A DNA stretch of 49,813 nucleotides, from positions 1-49,813 of the forward strand of contig NZ_JAIXTJ010000052.1 in assembly GCF_027483985.1 (NCBI RefSeq), given 5' to 3'. This document shows positions 17,602 to 26,709 of this stretch, one piece after another. A model generated the notes under the pieces. It was not told where the DNA came from. It did no database searches and saw only the letters and a program-made list of their open reading frames with translations. Position numbers and translations under genes: made by a program. Numbering within the stretch: position 1 is the first letter of the stretch; each line of letters opens with the position of its first letter. Origin of the DNA: Flavobacterium sp. GTDB lineage: Bacteria; Bacteroidota; Bacteroidia; Flavobacteriales; Flavobacteriaceae.

Positions 17602-18382
17602 AATTGTTTTGGATAAAAGAGATTACTTCTTTATTAAAAATGATAGGTTGCTCAACATTTACCACGTGTCCGCAGTTTTCGATTACAAATAATTTAGATG
17701 ATTTGTAATGTTTTTCAACCACTTTTTTCACTGAAGGCAAAAACATATAATCTTCTTGACCCATTACATAAAAGGTAGGAATATTTAGCTCTTGTTGACG
17801 GAACCATTTTAAAACCGGATTTATTTCGGCCGTTAATTTAAACCATCTTATGAACTCTTTTTGATATAATTTTTTGGCTTCATTTATAAACAATAATCGT
17901 GATTGTTTGTGGTTTTTATTTGGCATTATCACGAAAGCAAAAAACTTGTAAAGCACCAAATAAGGCAAAACATACTTGAATATATTTCCTAATCGCATTA
18001 AAATTTGAGAACGAAAATTCATTTTAAGAATTGCGCCACCCATAATCATACTCTTCACTCTTTTGGGATGCATTTCTGCCAATTGTCGAATTACAATTGT
18101 TCCAAGAGAAATCCCTACAAAATGGGAAGATTTTATTTGTAAATGATCTAAAACTTCGAGAACATCATTAGCAATTGATTGGAACGTATATTTTTGTTTG
18201 AAAGCCTTTTTAAACTTAGTTGAAGAATCGCCGTGACCTCTTAAATCTAATAGTAAAACATTAAAATGCTTTTGAAACTCTCTGATTTGCTTGAACCATA
18301 TAGAAGAACTTCCTCCTGCGCCATGCACAAAAGTTACCCATTTTTCGCTGGTTTCATTTTTATATATAGTGTAGGAGATCAA
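17600..18382 (-). CDS. Alpha/beta-fold hydrolase
   Basis: This 260-residue soluble hydrolase has the oxyanion-hole motif FVHGAGGSS (~17-25), the nucleophile elbow GISLG (Ser ~110), a lid region rich in Phe/Lys/Arg, an acidic residue in VMGQEDYMF and the catalytic His in ENCGHVVNVEQP. All three members of the triad are present. The substrate cannot be told from sequence; relatives are called alpha/beta hydrolase, esterase or MhpC-like. It overlaps the preceding membrane-protein gene by 4 bases (ATGA), so it is the last gene of the pyrF operon. Confidence 0.87.
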   Translation of the reverse strand: MISYTIYKNETSEKWVTFVHGAGGSSSIWFKQIREFQKHFNVLLLDLRGHGDSSTKFKKAFKQKYTFQSIANDVLEVLDHLQIKSSHFVGISLGTIVIRQLAEMHPKRVKSMIMGGAILKMNFRSQILMRLGNIFKYVLPYLVLYKFFAFVIMPNKNHKQSRLLFINEAKKLYQKEFIRWFKLTAEINPVLKWFRQQELNIPTFYVMGQEDYMFLPSVKKVVEKHYKSSKLFVIENCGHVVNVEQPIIFNKEVISFIQNN

Positions 18383-18882
18383 TTTTTAGTATCTATAATT
18401 TTAGATAGCATTTTATAATTTGTTACCAACAAAAATCCTATTATTATATTTATTGCTTCCAATGACAAATGAAAATAACTAACGCTACTTCCTTCAATAG
18501 TAGAAAAATTTACTTTGTATTTGAATACATTTATAACATCTAGTAAAAACCTTGGTGTGTAATCAATAATTAAAAAGCCGCCTATGATTACTATAGCAAG
18601 TTTTAAAATGTTTACTGAATTGAAATTGGATAAATTTATAAATTCATCATCAAAACCTTGATCTAATTTTAATAGGTTGATAATTGCATCGGTCTTAAAA
18701 AGTAATAGTAAAAATAATCCGCAAGAAATAATTACAGATGCAGTTATCATTAATAGCATTGTAACATCAAAACTGAATAGGACGTTAGAAATATTTTGTG
18801 GTATAACACTAAAAATGGAAAGTACAAGGCTATACAATCCGAAGATTTTAATTATTATTCTAAAAAAATCACGTTTTGACAT
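18379..18882 (-). CDS. Four-helix membrane protein of unknown function
   Basis: This 167-residue protein has hydrophobic segments at about residues 9-28, 40-63, 95-118 and 140-157 and charged loops between the second and third (DQGFDDEFINLSNFNSVN). No recognisable motif. Its start overlaps the pyrF stop by a base and its end overlaps the hydrolase start, so it is the middle gene of a tightly coupled operon. Small four-helix proteins of this sort are common in Flavobacteria; function is not inferred. Confidence 0.7.
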   Translation of the reverse strand: MSKRDFFRIIIKIFGLYSLVLSIFSVIPQNISNVLFSFDVTMLLMITASVIISCGLFLLLLFKTDAIINLLKLDQGFDDEFINLSNFNSVNILKLAIVIIGGFLIIDYTPRFLLDVINVFKYKVNFSTIEGSSVSYFHLSLEAINIIIGFLLVTNYKMLSKIIDTKN

Positions 18883-19703
18883 TAATATTTATTCTTTAAA
18901 ATTACTTCCATCTCAGTTTGCATTTTTAATGCTTCTACTCTAGCCTTTTCAGCAAAATCAATGTCGTTAGAAGCATATAGGATTCCTCGGGATGAATTTA
19001 TTAAAAGTCCGATATTTTCACTCATTCCGTACTTGCAAACTTCACTTAAACTGCCACCTTGAGCACCAACTCCTGGCACAAGTAGAAAACTGTTTGGAAT
19101 TATTTTTCTTATTTCGGCAAAATATTCTGCTTTGGTTGCGCCAACAACATACATAAGATTTTCAGCATTTTTCCAAGTAGTCGATGTTTTTATTACGGTT
19201 TTATATAAAGCTTCACCATCAACATTTTTTGTTTGAAAATCAAAAGCACCTTCATTTGACGTCAAGGCTAACATAATAGTATGTCTGTTTTCAAAAGCCA
19301 AAAACGGTTCCACGGAATCTTTCCCCATATAAGGAGCAACCGTAACCGAATCAAAATTTAAATCTTCAAAAAAAGCTTTAGCATACATTGAAGAAGTGTT
19401 TCCGATGTCGCCACGCTTGGCATCGGCAATGGTGAAGATTTCAGGATACTTCTCATTGATATAATTTATGGTCTTTTGCAAAGAGTGCCAACCTTTAATT
19501 CCGTAGGCTTCATAAAAAGCCGTATTAGGTTTGTAGGAAACGCATAAATCGTGAGTAGCATCAATTATTGCTTTATTAAATTCAAAAATTGGATCTTCAA
19601 GTGCCAATAAATGCTGTGGAATTTTAGTTAAATCAACATCTAAACCAATACATAGAAAGGATTTTTTTAGATGAATTTGTTCAAGGAGTTGTTGTGTTGT
19701 CAT
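18882..19703 (-). CDS. pyrF: Orotidine 5'-phosphate decarboxylase
   Basis: The product decarboxylates OMP to UMP, the last step of de novo UMP synthesis (cytosol). The 273-residue protein is of the longer PyrF type, with the catalytic signature [20 protein letters not shown] (Asp-x-Lys-x-x-Asp), the N-terminal [14 protein letters not shown] and a phosphate-binding [13 protein letters not shown]. It leads a three-gene operon. A TATCTTTG promoter box lies 17 bases before the ATG. Confidence 0.93.
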   Translation of the reverse strand: MTTQQLLEQIHLKKSFLCIGLDVDLTKIPQHLLALEDPIFEFNKAIIDATHDLCVSYKPNTAFYEAYGIKGWHSLQKTINYINEKYPEIFTIADAKRGDIGNTSSMYAKAFFEDLNFDSVTVAPYMGKDSVEPFLAFENRHTIMLALTSNEGAFDFQTKNVDGEALYKTVIKTSTTWKNAENLMYVVGATKAEYFAEIRKIIPNSFLLVPGVGAQGGSLSEVCKYGMSENIGLLINSSRGILYASNDIDFAEKARVEALKMQTEMEVILKNKY

Positions 19704-19719
19704 TTATAAAGTTGTTGTA

Positions 19720-19727
19720 CAAAGATA
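19720..19727 (-). promoter_or_regulatory. pyrF promoter -7 box
   Basis: TATCTTTG on the minus strand, 17 bases before the pyrF ATG, fits TAnnTTTG and implies a leader of only ~10 bases. The -33 element is uncertain. Confidence 0.5.
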
Positions 19728-19910
19728 CAAACATCCTAAATTAAATACCTAAAATCTGTAATAATTTAGGTCTTTACCGCTATTTGAAAGGCTTTTATGG
19801 CATTCAAATCCAAATCTTCATAAAATCTTGTAATAATATTGAAAATTCTTGTAACGCGTCGCGAAGGATACTATCGCATCTTTGTACCATAACATTTAAA
19901 TATATAAACT

Positions 19911-20555
19911 ATGAAAATTCAAGTAAAAAAAGCAGCATTAATTTTAACTATGCTAACAGCAACAATTGGTTTTAGTCAGGAGACAGTTTCAGTAGATACT
20001 AGAGACTCTTTTAAATTTGGTGTGAAAGCCGGTGTAAACTTTGCAAATGTCTATGATGAAGAAGGACAAGATTTTGTAGCTGAAGGAAAAACTGGTTTTG
20101 CAGCTGGTGGTTTCTTGTCTATTCCATTCGGAAAAGTATTAGGATTTCAACCTGAGGTAATGTATTCTCAAAAAGGATTTAAAGCAACAGGTAATTTACT
20201 AGGTTTTGGCTATGATTACAATAGAACAAGTACGTTCTTAGACATTCCGTTGTTATTGCAAGTAAAACCTGCACCAATGTTAACCTTAGTTGCTGGTCCA
20301 CAATTTTCTTATTTATTAGAAACTAAAAATGAGTTTAACAATTCATCATCGAGTACACAAGAAGATGCCATCAACAGCCAAAACTACAAAAAGAACATCT
20401 TTGGTTTTGTGGTTGGAGCCGATTTAAACTTTAACAAATTAGTACTTTCTGGAAGAGCAGGTTGGGATATTAATCAATCTGATAGTGACGGAAATTCTAC
20501 TGACCCAAGATATAAAAATCAAGTAATTCAGTTTACATTAGGTTATACTTTCTAG
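19911..20555 (+). CDS. Outer membrane beta-barrel protein (PorT/OMP_b-brl type)
   Basis: This 214-residue protein has a signal peptide ending near GFSQ (residue 22). The mature part is amphipathic beta with the family pattern FKFGVKAGVNFANVYDEEG ... FAAGGFLSIPFGKVLGFQPEVMYSQKGFK ... TFLDIPLLLQVKPAPMLTLVAGPQFSYLL and a C-terminal aromatic residue (FTLGYTF) suited to BAM insertion. It is an eight-strand-class barrel of unknown ligand. A paralogue is at 26710. A possible promoter (GCATCTTTG near 19878) is imperfect. Confidence 0.85.
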   Translation: MKIQVKKAALILTMLTATIGFSQETVSVDTRDSFKFGVKAGVNFANVYDEEGQDFVAEGKTGFAAGGFLSIPFGKVLGFQPEVMYSQKGFKATGNLLGFGYDYNRTSTFLDIPLLLQVKPAPMLTLVAGPQFSYLLETKNEFNNSSSSTQEDAINSQNYKKNIFGFVVGADLNFNKLVLSGRAGWDINQSDSDGNSTDPRYKNQVIQFTLGYTF

Positions 20556-20632
20556 AATTTTAAATTCTTCTGTAAGAATTATAGTTAACCTAGCACAAAC
20601 GGTACTTTATCATTATTAAAAAAATAGAAGTT

Positions 20633-21070
20633 ATGAAAAAGATTATAATGTTATCCGTATTAGTAATGATTGCGGCGAGTATAAAAGCACAAACAACAGT
20701 CACTGTAAACTTGGGAACGCCACCAGTTTGGGCTGCAGAAGATCGAGTTGCTGTTCAATATTATTACTTGCCAGAAATCGATGTGTACTATGATGTACCG
20801 AAGCAGCAGTACATTTATCTATCCAATAGTAATTGGGTTAGAGCTAAAGTGTTGCCAGCGCGATGCAGAAATTATAATTTAAGAGCAGCAAGAGTTGTTT
20901 ATCTCACAGATTATCGTGGAAATACTCCTTATGTCTATCACAAAAAACATAAAATGAAACACTACCGTCCGGTAAGAAGAAACAGAGTTATTTATGTTAA
21001 CAATGATGACAATCATCACAAAAAAAGTGAACATAAGGGGAAAAACAAAAAGAAACATAATCGAGATTAA
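20633..21070 (+). CDS. Secreted basic protein of unknown function
   Basis: This 145-residue protein has a signal peptide ending near SIKAQ (residue 19). The core is aromatic and beta-like (VAVQYYYLPEIDVYYDVPKQQYIYLSNSNWVR), followed by a strongly basic His/Lys/Arg tail (NDDNHHKKSEHKGKNKKKHNRD). I have seen similar short secreted proteins beside beta-barrels in Flavobacteria but know of no function; the tail suggests metal or polyanion binding (speculative). A strong terminator follows. Confidence 0.72.
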   Translation: MKKIIMLSVLVMIAASIKAQTTVTVNLGTPPVWAAEDRVAVQYYYLPEIDVYYDVPKQQYIYLSNSNWVRAKVLPARCRNYNLRAARVVYLTDYRGNTPYVYHKKHKMKHYRPVRRNRVIYVNNDDNHHKKSEHKGKNKKKHNRD

Positions 21071-21097
21071 TGTAATCACAATAATCGGTATTGATAG

Positions 21098-21132
21098 CCG
21101 TTCAAATAAAATTATTTGAACGGTTTTTTTTT
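21098..21132 (+). terminator. Intrinsic terminator after the basic secreted protein gene
   Basis: 11-bp perfect stem CCGTTCAAATA (21098-21108) with its complement at 21113-21123, loop AAAT, then a run of nine Ts. Confidence 0.9.
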
Positions 21133-21179
21133 GTAAAAGTTTGTTTAACTTTACCACTATTTAAAACGATGAACTGCCT

Positions 21180-21731
21180 ATGAAACTCTATTTAAAATTT
21201 GATTTCAATACTATTGCAAAAATACATTTAGAACAACTTTTGACAAAAAACCAAGTAAAATACAAAACCATTGGATTTGGTGAAATTGAATTATTAGAAA
21301 CCTTTTCAGAGGAACGAATGACGGAAATCAATGCGCAACTAAATGAAAATGGTATTGAGATTGTAGAAAATCAAAAGAGTATTTTTGTTCAAAAAATTAA
21401 GGATGCCATAATTGAAATGATTAATAATAGAGATAATGTTACTGTAAAAAGTTCGATTTATTTATCTGAAAAATTAAACTATAATTACAGTTATATTTCC
21501 AACATTTTCTCAGAAGTAACCTATACCTCTATCGAGAATTACATAATCATACAAAAAATTGAGTTAGCCAAACAGTTGATTATTTCAAATGACTTAACTT
21601 TAACCGAAATTGCCTATAATTTGAATTATTCAAGTGTTGCCCATTTAAGTACACAATTTAAAAACACAACCGGAATAACACCATCAGCATTTCAAAGAAT
21701 TATATTAAAAAGAAGAGAAAAAAACCTATAA
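21180..21731 (+). CDS. AraC-type HTH transcriptional regulator
   Basis: This 183-residue protein has a short ~70-residue N-terminal region with no receiver or cupin signature, then an AraC-type double helix-turn-helix (~75-175): SSIYLSEKLNYNYSYISNIFSEVTYTSIENYIIIQKIELAKQLI and LTLTEIAYNLNYSSVAHLSTQFKNTTGITPSAF. A response regulator begins 21 bases later and a histidine kinase follows, so the three form a signalling operon. It probably acts with, or is regulated by, that pair. Target genes are unknown, but the stress-type membrane cluster downstream is a candidate. Confidence 0.85.
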   Translation: MKLYLKFDFNTIAKIHLEQLLTKNQVKYKTIGFGEIELLETFSEERMTEINAQLNENGIEIVENQKSIFVQKIKDAIIEMINNRDNVTVKSSIYLSEKLNYNYSYISNIFSEVTYTSIENYIIIQKIELAKQLIISNDLTLTEIAYNLNYSSVAHLSTQFKNTTGITPSAFQRIILKRREKNL

Positions 21732-21752
21732 TTAAACCAATATTTACAACCA

Positions 21753-22199
21753 ATGGAAAAAGAATATATCCGTATAATCCTTGCAGATGATGATGAAGAT
21801 GATAGATTGTTTTTTAGTGATGCCTTTGAAGAACTAAAAATTAATACCAAAGTGCAAACCTATAATGACGGTGTTGAATTGATGAATTACTTAAATACGG
21901 AAGATGCTATTCTGCCAAATGTTCTTTTTTTGGATTTAAATATGCCTAAAAAAAACGGTATCGAGTGCCTTCACGAAATTAAGGCTGATAAGAAATTTGA
22001 AAACATTGCCATAGCAATTTATTCGACATCATCATCAGAAGAACATATTGAAGAAACATTTGTTAATGGTGCCAATATTTATATTAAAAAACCAAACGAC
22101 TTCAATACTTTAAAAAAAGTATTATCTGATGTGGTAACACTGAATTGGCAATATCATACTTCGGGCTTAAATAAAGATAATTTTATACTTAGAATGTAG
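21753..22199 (+). CDS. Single-domain response regulator
   Basis: This 148-residue receiver domain has no output domain. Acidic pocket ADDDEDD (12-14), phospho-acceptor Asp61 in LFLDLNMPKKNG, Thr92 in YSTSS, Lys112 in IKKPN. The type resembles Rcp1/CheY-like regulators paired with phytochrome- or PAS-type kinases. Its stop codon shares one base with the start of the next gene (TAGTG), so the kinase is translationally coupled. With no output domain it probably passes phosphate on or acts by protein-protein contact. Confidence 0.92.
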   Translation: MEKEYIRIILADDDEDDRLFFSDAFEELKINTKVQTYNDGVELMNYLNTEDAILPNVLFLDLNMPKKNGIECLHEIKADKKFENIAIAIYSTSSSEEHIEETFVNGANIYIKKPNDFNTLKKVLSDVVTLNWQYHTSGLNKDNFILRM

Positions 22200-23986
22200 T
22201 GGTTAAAATCTTAAACATACATAAAAATCCTCTTTTTCTCAGAATTGTATTTGTTTTAGCAATTTTCATAATGCTATTTGTCTCTGCGTTGACCTATCGC
22301 CATGTAGAATCTATTACAAAATCATCTGATATGGTTGCTCATTCCTATAAAGTTACCTTAGAAATCGAGCAATTGTATACCAACATCAAAGATTTAGAAA
22401 TCGAAAGGAGAAATTTTTTATTAACTCAAAATAAGAAACTTCCTTCGCAAATTGGTTTTTCAAAGGTTATAATAAAACATAATATTGAAAACATCAAACA
22501 GCTGACTACAGATAATCCTAGACAAAAATATCTAATAAAAAAAATTGAGGAATTAAGTTTTGAAAAATTCAAAATAGTTGATAATGCTGTTGCTAATTAC
22601 AAAGAACTTTCCCGAAATAATATAAAAGAAAATTTACTTCAGGGAAAACAAATAATGGATCGCATTTCAAAGTTAATTAATGAAATGCTTTCTACAGAAA
22701 AAAAACTTTTAGTGGTTAGAGATGATAAGAATGATCGTTTGACCGATAGCACTCCAACATTAATATACATCACTTTATTTACAACAATGGCAATCATAAG
22801 TTTAGCTTTTGTTAAAATTAATAGAGACTTAGAAGAAACCAGATTAAACAATGAACTACTAGCCTTAAATAATGAGTCTAATAATTTGGCCGAACAAGTT
22901 GGTGAATATGGTACGTGGTTTTTGAATTTAGAAACAAACGAATATACTTTTTCTGAAAACGAATACCGATTGCTTGGTGTAGAGCCTAATTCATTTAAAG
23001 CTTCACTTGAAGAGTTTTTAAAATATATTCATCCAGAAGATTTAGAGTATGTGCAACAAATTGCAGCCGAAATGGTCAAACAAGATAAGTTGATTCCATT
23101 CACTTACAGAGTAATTCGCGCTGACGGTCAATTGAGACACCTACGAGGAAATGGCAAAACCGTAACAAATAAATCGGGCGAAAAAGTCTTAATCGGAACC
23201 ACAAGTGATGTTACCGACGAAGTTGTAGCAAATAAAGCTATTGAAGAACGCAACAGAGAACTCGAAGCAAACAACAAAGAACTACAAGCCTTTAACTATG
23301 TTGCCAGCCATGATTTGCAAGAACCTTTACGAAAAATTCAAACTTTCATTTCGCGATTAATTGATAAAGAAATGAATTCTATATCTGAAAGCGGACAACA
23401 ATATCTTCAAAAAATTCAAGATTCATCAGAAAGGATGCGACTATTAATTGATGATTTATTACAGTTTTCAAGAACTAATAAATCTGAAAAAGCAACTGAA
23501 CTAACTTGCTTAAACGAATTATTAGAAAATTCTAAACTAGAATTAACGCAAATTATTGAAGAAAAAAATGCCGTAATTACAAGTGAAACATTGCCTAAAT
23601 TAAATGTTATACCTTTTCAAATTCAGCAATTATTCACTAACCTAATCAACAACTCTCTAAAATACAGCAAAGAAAATGATCCTCCTGTAATTGATATTAA
23701 AGTTAGCGAGATAAGAGCAGCTGATGAACCTGAAATTCCGATGGACGATTTAACGAAATTCTATAAAATTGTATTTTCTGATAATGGCATTGGATTCGAT
23801 CCGCAATATTCAAAAAAAATATTTGTGCTTTTTAACCGACTTCACAATAAAGATGAATACAGCGGCACTGGAATTGGTTTAGCTATTTGCAAAAAAATTG
23901 TTGATAATCACTATGGCTTTATTTTTGCCAAAGGTGAACCAAATGTTGGTGCTACATTTAGCATTTATCTACCTATTCAAGAATAA
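22199..23986 (+). CDS. Membrane sensor histidine kinase with PAS domain
   Basis: A 595-residue kinase. Order: TM1 (~12-30), extracytoplasmic four-helix CHASE3-like region (~31-180), TM2 (~185-205), PAS/PAC (~230-340, YGTWFLNLETNEYTFSEN and YRVIRADGQLRHLRGNGK), HisKA with phospho-acceptor His371 (NYVASHDLQEPLRKI), HATPase with N box QLFTNLINNSLKYS, G1 DNGIGFDP and G2 SGTGIGLAICKKIV. The start is GTG, overlapping the response-regulator stop by one base; the first downstream ATG would cut into TM1. It is likely the cognate kinase of the preceding regulator. The signal is unknown. Confidence 0.93.
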   Translation: MVKILNIHKNPLFLRIVFVLAIFIMLFVSALTYRHVESITKSSDMVAHSYKVTLEIEQLYTNIKDLEIERRNFLLTQNKKLPSQIGFSKVIIKHNIENIKQLTTDNPRQKYLIKKIEELSFEKFKIVDNAVANYKELSRNNIKENLLQGKQIMDRISKLINEMLSTEKKLLVVRDDKNDRLTDSTPTLIYITLFTTMAIISLAFVKINRDLEETRLNNELLALNNESNNLAEQVGEYGTWFLNLETNEYTFSENEYRLLGVEPNSFKASLEEFLKYIHPEDLEYVQQIAAEMVKQDKLIPFTYRVIRADGQLRHLRGNGKTVTNKSGEKVLIGTTSDVTDEVVANKAIEERNRELEANNKELQAFNYVASHDLQEPLRKIQTFISRLIDKEMNSISESGQQYLQKIQDSSERMRLLIDDLLQFSRTNKSEKATELTCLNELLENSKLELTQIIEEKNAVITSETLPKLNVIPFQIQQLFTNLINNSLKYSKENDPPVIDIKVSEIRAADEPEIPMDDLTKFYKIVFSDNGIGFDPQYSKKIFVLFNRLHNKDEYSGTGIGLAICKKIVDNHYGFIFAKGEPNVGATFSIYLPIQE

Positions 23987-24010
23987 AATGTAAAGTATTT
24001 TTTGTAAAAA

Positions 24011-25069
24011 ATGATTGTATACTACAGCCTAGTTTTATTGGTAGTAATCCTAACTATTTTACCATTGTTTAATAATCAACATTGGATTTTTAGATTAGGC
24101 GACTTTTTAAAAGTGCATGTTTTCTACTTAACTCTTATTTTAAGTAGTATTGGTCTTGTTCTATATGACCAAATTGATATTGTTTTTCATACACTTTTAT
24201 TGATCATAGTACTATTTCACGGAATAACAGTTTTAAAATACACCCGATTGTATCGATTACCCATTAAAACAAAATCTAGCGATTCGTCATCAACAATAAG
24301 TATTTTATCAGCAAACATCTATCAATACAACAAAAATTATGATAAGTTTCAAAATCTAATTTCTAAACATAATCCCGATATTTTTATTACACTCGAAAGT
24401 AATTCAGATTGGGAAATTGCAAACAGAGTTTTAGAACACAACTATCCATTTTCTCACAAGGTTACACTTGAGAACACTTATGGAATGCATTTGTATTCTA
24501 AATTTCCTTTAAGTGGTATCAAAGAACATTACTTCGTTGCAGATGATATTCCGAGCCTCGAAGTACATTTTCATTTAAAAGAAGGCTATCATTTTGTTGT
24601 TTTTGTAGTTCATCCTCCACCGCCAAGTCCAACAGAAGAAGTAAATTCTAAAGAACGTGATGGCGAATTACTTAGTGTGGCTTTAAGATTAAATGAAATC
24701 AACAAACCAACCGTAGTTATTGGTGATTTAAACAATGTTGGTTGGGCAAAAAGTACCTCACTTTTTATGAAAAAAGGAAATCTCATCGATCCGAGAATTG
24801 GAAGAGGTTTGATTTCAACTTTTCACGCAAAATATTTCTTTCTGCGAATTCCAATTGATCATATTTTTCATACTGCCGAAATATTTGTTCAAAGTATAAA
24901 AAAATTAGAAGCATTTGGTTCGGACCATTTTGCAATCTGGGCTGAGTTTTGGATAGACCATAAAAATGACATTCAAGAAGATGAAATTATTGAAATTGCT
25001 GAACACGAAGAACAAATCATCAACGACTATATTAAAGAAGGAATCGAACACGAAGGCAACCGAGATTAA
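24011..25069 (+). CDS. Membrane-anchored endonuclease/exonuclease/phosphatase family protein
   Basis: This 352-residue protein has three N-terminal hydrophobic helices (~1-75) and then an EEP-fold domain (~95-320). Catalytic signatures are SILSANIYQYN, ITLESNSDWE (Glu), VVFVVHPPPPSP, VVIGDLNNVGWAKS (Asp-x-Asn) and FGSDHFAIWAEF (Asp-His). The C-terminal tail is acidic. The fold uses a divalent metal to cut phosphodiesters; substrate is unknown, and the layout resembles YafD-like proteins. It begins 24 bases after the kinase gene and is followed 29 bases later by a BrkB-like gene, so a shared operon is plausible. Confidence 0.88.
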   Translation: MIVYYSLVLLVVILTILPLFNNQHWIFRLGDFLKVHVFYLTLILSSIGLVLYDQIDIVFHTLLLIIVLFHGITVLKYTRLYRLPIKTKSSDSSSTISILSANIYQYNKNYDKFQNLISKHNPDIFITLESNSDWEIANRVLEHNYPFSHKVTLENTYGMHLYSKFPLSGIKEHYFVADDIPSLEVHFHLKEGYHFVVFVVHPPPPSPTEEVNSKERDGELLSVALRLNEINKPTVVIGDLNNVGWAKSTSLFMKKGNLIDPRIGRGLISTFHAKYFFLRIPIDHIFHTAEIFVQSIKKLEAFGSDHFAIWAEFWIDHKNDIQEDEIIEIAEHEEQIINDYIKEGIEHEGNRD

Positions 25070-25098
25070 ATTAATTTCAAAAATATAGCATTACAATA

Positions 25099-26082
25099 AT
25101 GTCAAAAATAAAATCGCTTTTTGAAGTAATTAGAGAGACGTTTAAAGGATTTGTTGAGCATAAAATCCTTAAAATGAGTGCTGCTTTAGCCTATACAACA
25201 GTGTTTTCGATGGCGCCACTTTTGCTTGTAATACTCTATTCTTTTGATTTCTTTTTTAGTAGAGAAGCAATTGAAGGTGCATTATATAATGAAACTAAAG
25301 ATTTTATTGGTGAAAACGCTGCAGCTCAATTGCAAACAATGGTACAAGGATTGAGTCTTTCTAACAAAAGTAATTTTGCCGCTATTACCGGAATAATAAC
25401 ATTAATAATTGGAGCAACATCGGTATTTGCTGAAATTCAAGATTCAATAAATACCATTTGGGGAATTCGACCAAAACCAACAACATCTGGACTATGGTTG
25501 TATTTAAAATCTAGATTACTATCCTTTGGAGTAATTGGCAGTTTAGGATTTATTCTTCTTGTTTCAATGGGTTTTTCTGTGGTTATGGAGTACATTAAAA
25601 ACACTCTCTTTGATGATTTAACTTCCATTAATTTTTACTTAGTAACCATTTTAGATTTTACAATTACTACAATAATTATTACCTTTTTGTTTGGTTCTAT
25701 ATTTTCAATTCTACCCGATGCAAAAATTTCCTGGCGTCAAGTTAGAGTTGCTTCCTTTACAACGGCACTACTATTTATGCTTGGTAAATTTATTATATCT
25801 TATTACATCTCACAATCTAATGTCTCCAGTTTATATGGAGCTGCAGGTTCTTTTGTGGTTTTAATGCTTTGGGTTTATTATTCATCGGTGATTCTATATT
25901 TTGGTGCCGAATTTTCTAAATGTTATGCCGTCAAATTTGCATCTCCAATTGAACCATCAGAATTTGCAGAAATTATTCAAACTATTAAAATAACTTCTGA
26001 AACCGAAACTATTCAAGAAGCTGAAAAAGAATCAATTGAATTAAAAACAACTGAAAAACTAGATAGTAAGGACCAAAAATAG
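25099..26082 (+). CDS. YihY/BrkB-family inner membrane protein
   Basis: This 327-residue protein has six predicted membrane helices and the family pattern KMSAALAYTTVFSMAPLLLVI near the N-terminus, GAAGSFVVLMLWVYYSSVILYFGAEFSKCYA near residue 250-280, and a Glu/Thr-rich cytoplasmic tail. Members were once called RNase BN, but that activity belongs to another protein; the function is unresolved (putative transporter or envelope factor). It follows the EEP gene with 29 bases between and ends at a strong terminator. Confidence 0.9.
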   Translation: MSKIKSLFEVIRETFKGFVEHKILKMSAALAYTTVFSMAPLLLVILYSFDFFFSREAIEGALYNETKDFIGENAAAQLQTMVQGLSLSNKSNFAAITGIITLIIGATSVFAEIQDSINTIWGIRPKPTTSGLWLYLKSRLLSFGVIGSLGFILLVSMGFSVVMEYIKNTLFDDLTSINFYLVTILDFTITTIIITFLFGSIFSILPDAKISWRQVRVASFTTALLFMLGKFIISYYISQSNVSSLYGAAGSFVVLMLWVYYSSVILYFGAEFSKCYAVKFASPIEPSEFAEIIQTIKITSETETIQEAEKESIELKTTEKLDSKDQK

Positions 26083-26104
26083 AACAAAACTATCAAATGA
26101 AACG

Positions 26105-26142
26105 AAACCCTTAAACATGATCAATGTTTAAGGGTTTTGTTA
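26105..26142 (+). terminator. Strong intrinsic terminator after the signalling/BrkB block
   Basis: 14-bp perfect stem (AAACCCTTAAACAT at 26105-26118, complement at 26124-26137), loop GATCA, T-rich tail. It separates the regulator-kinase-EEP-BrkB operon from the small membrane genes. Confidence 0.9.
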
Positions 26143-26359
26143 TTTATTGAATTAAAATACTATAACAATAATTCAAAATGATATAACGAATATAATCTCC
26201 AATCGTCTGAACTTTGTAATGTAAAAAATAAATAGTGGCATTTAGTAGTTGAATTGCTGTAAGCCGAAAATTATATAACAAGAAAAAAAAATGATATAAC
26301 AAATGGAATTTAAATTAATAAGTCCTTTGCAATATCAAAATAAAACAAAATTAGAAGCT

Positions 26360-26638
26360 ATGAAAAAAATTATTTTAAGCGCATCATTATTAATAACCTC
26401 TTTTGCATTTGCAGAAAACAATACTAAAGAAATTGATAAAGATCCTACTAAAATTAGTGAGAAAAAAAGGTTAGAAATTGTCAACCGTGTAAATCAACCC
26501 ATCTTTTTTTGGGAAGTAAAATCTGCTTATGGTGTTGCAAGTGGCTACACTAACTCTGAAGAAAGTGCTAAAAGAACAATCAAACTTATGTCTCAAAATG
26601 ATGTAGTTAGTTCTAAAATCATAGAAAAATACAATTAA
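26360..26638 (+). CDS. Small secreted protein of unknown function (92 aa)
   Basis: Starting at ATG 26360 the product opens with a clear signal peptide (MKKIILSASLLITSFAFAENN, cut near residue 18). The mature part is charged and helical (KISEKKRLEIVNRVN) with a conserved-looking WEVKSAYGVASGYTNSEESAKRTIKLM stretch. An in-frame ATG at 26303 would put 19 extra residues before the signal peptide and is rejected. It sits 71 bases ahead of a beta-barrel gene. No family recognised. Confidence 0.65.
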   Translation: MKKIILSASLLITSFAFAENNTKEIDKDPTKISEKKRLEIVNRVNQPIFFWEVKSAYGVASGYTNSEESAKRTIKLMSQNDVVSSKIIEKYN

Positions 26639-26709
26639 AACATAGTTAAAAGAAAAAAGAAATTACAAAAAGTATCAAGTAAAATAACAAACAAACTAAA
26701 TTAAAATTT

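Noticed and set aside
19784..19975. 63-residue frame upstream of the 19911 beta-barrel
   Set aside because: It overlaps the promoter region and signal peptide of the real gene in another frame and has no family resemblance.
26175..26300. Two copies of AAAATGATATAAC (26175 and 26288)
   Set aside because: Thirteen AT-only-like bases can recur by chance in such AT-rich DNA, and there is no symmetry or link to a promoter.
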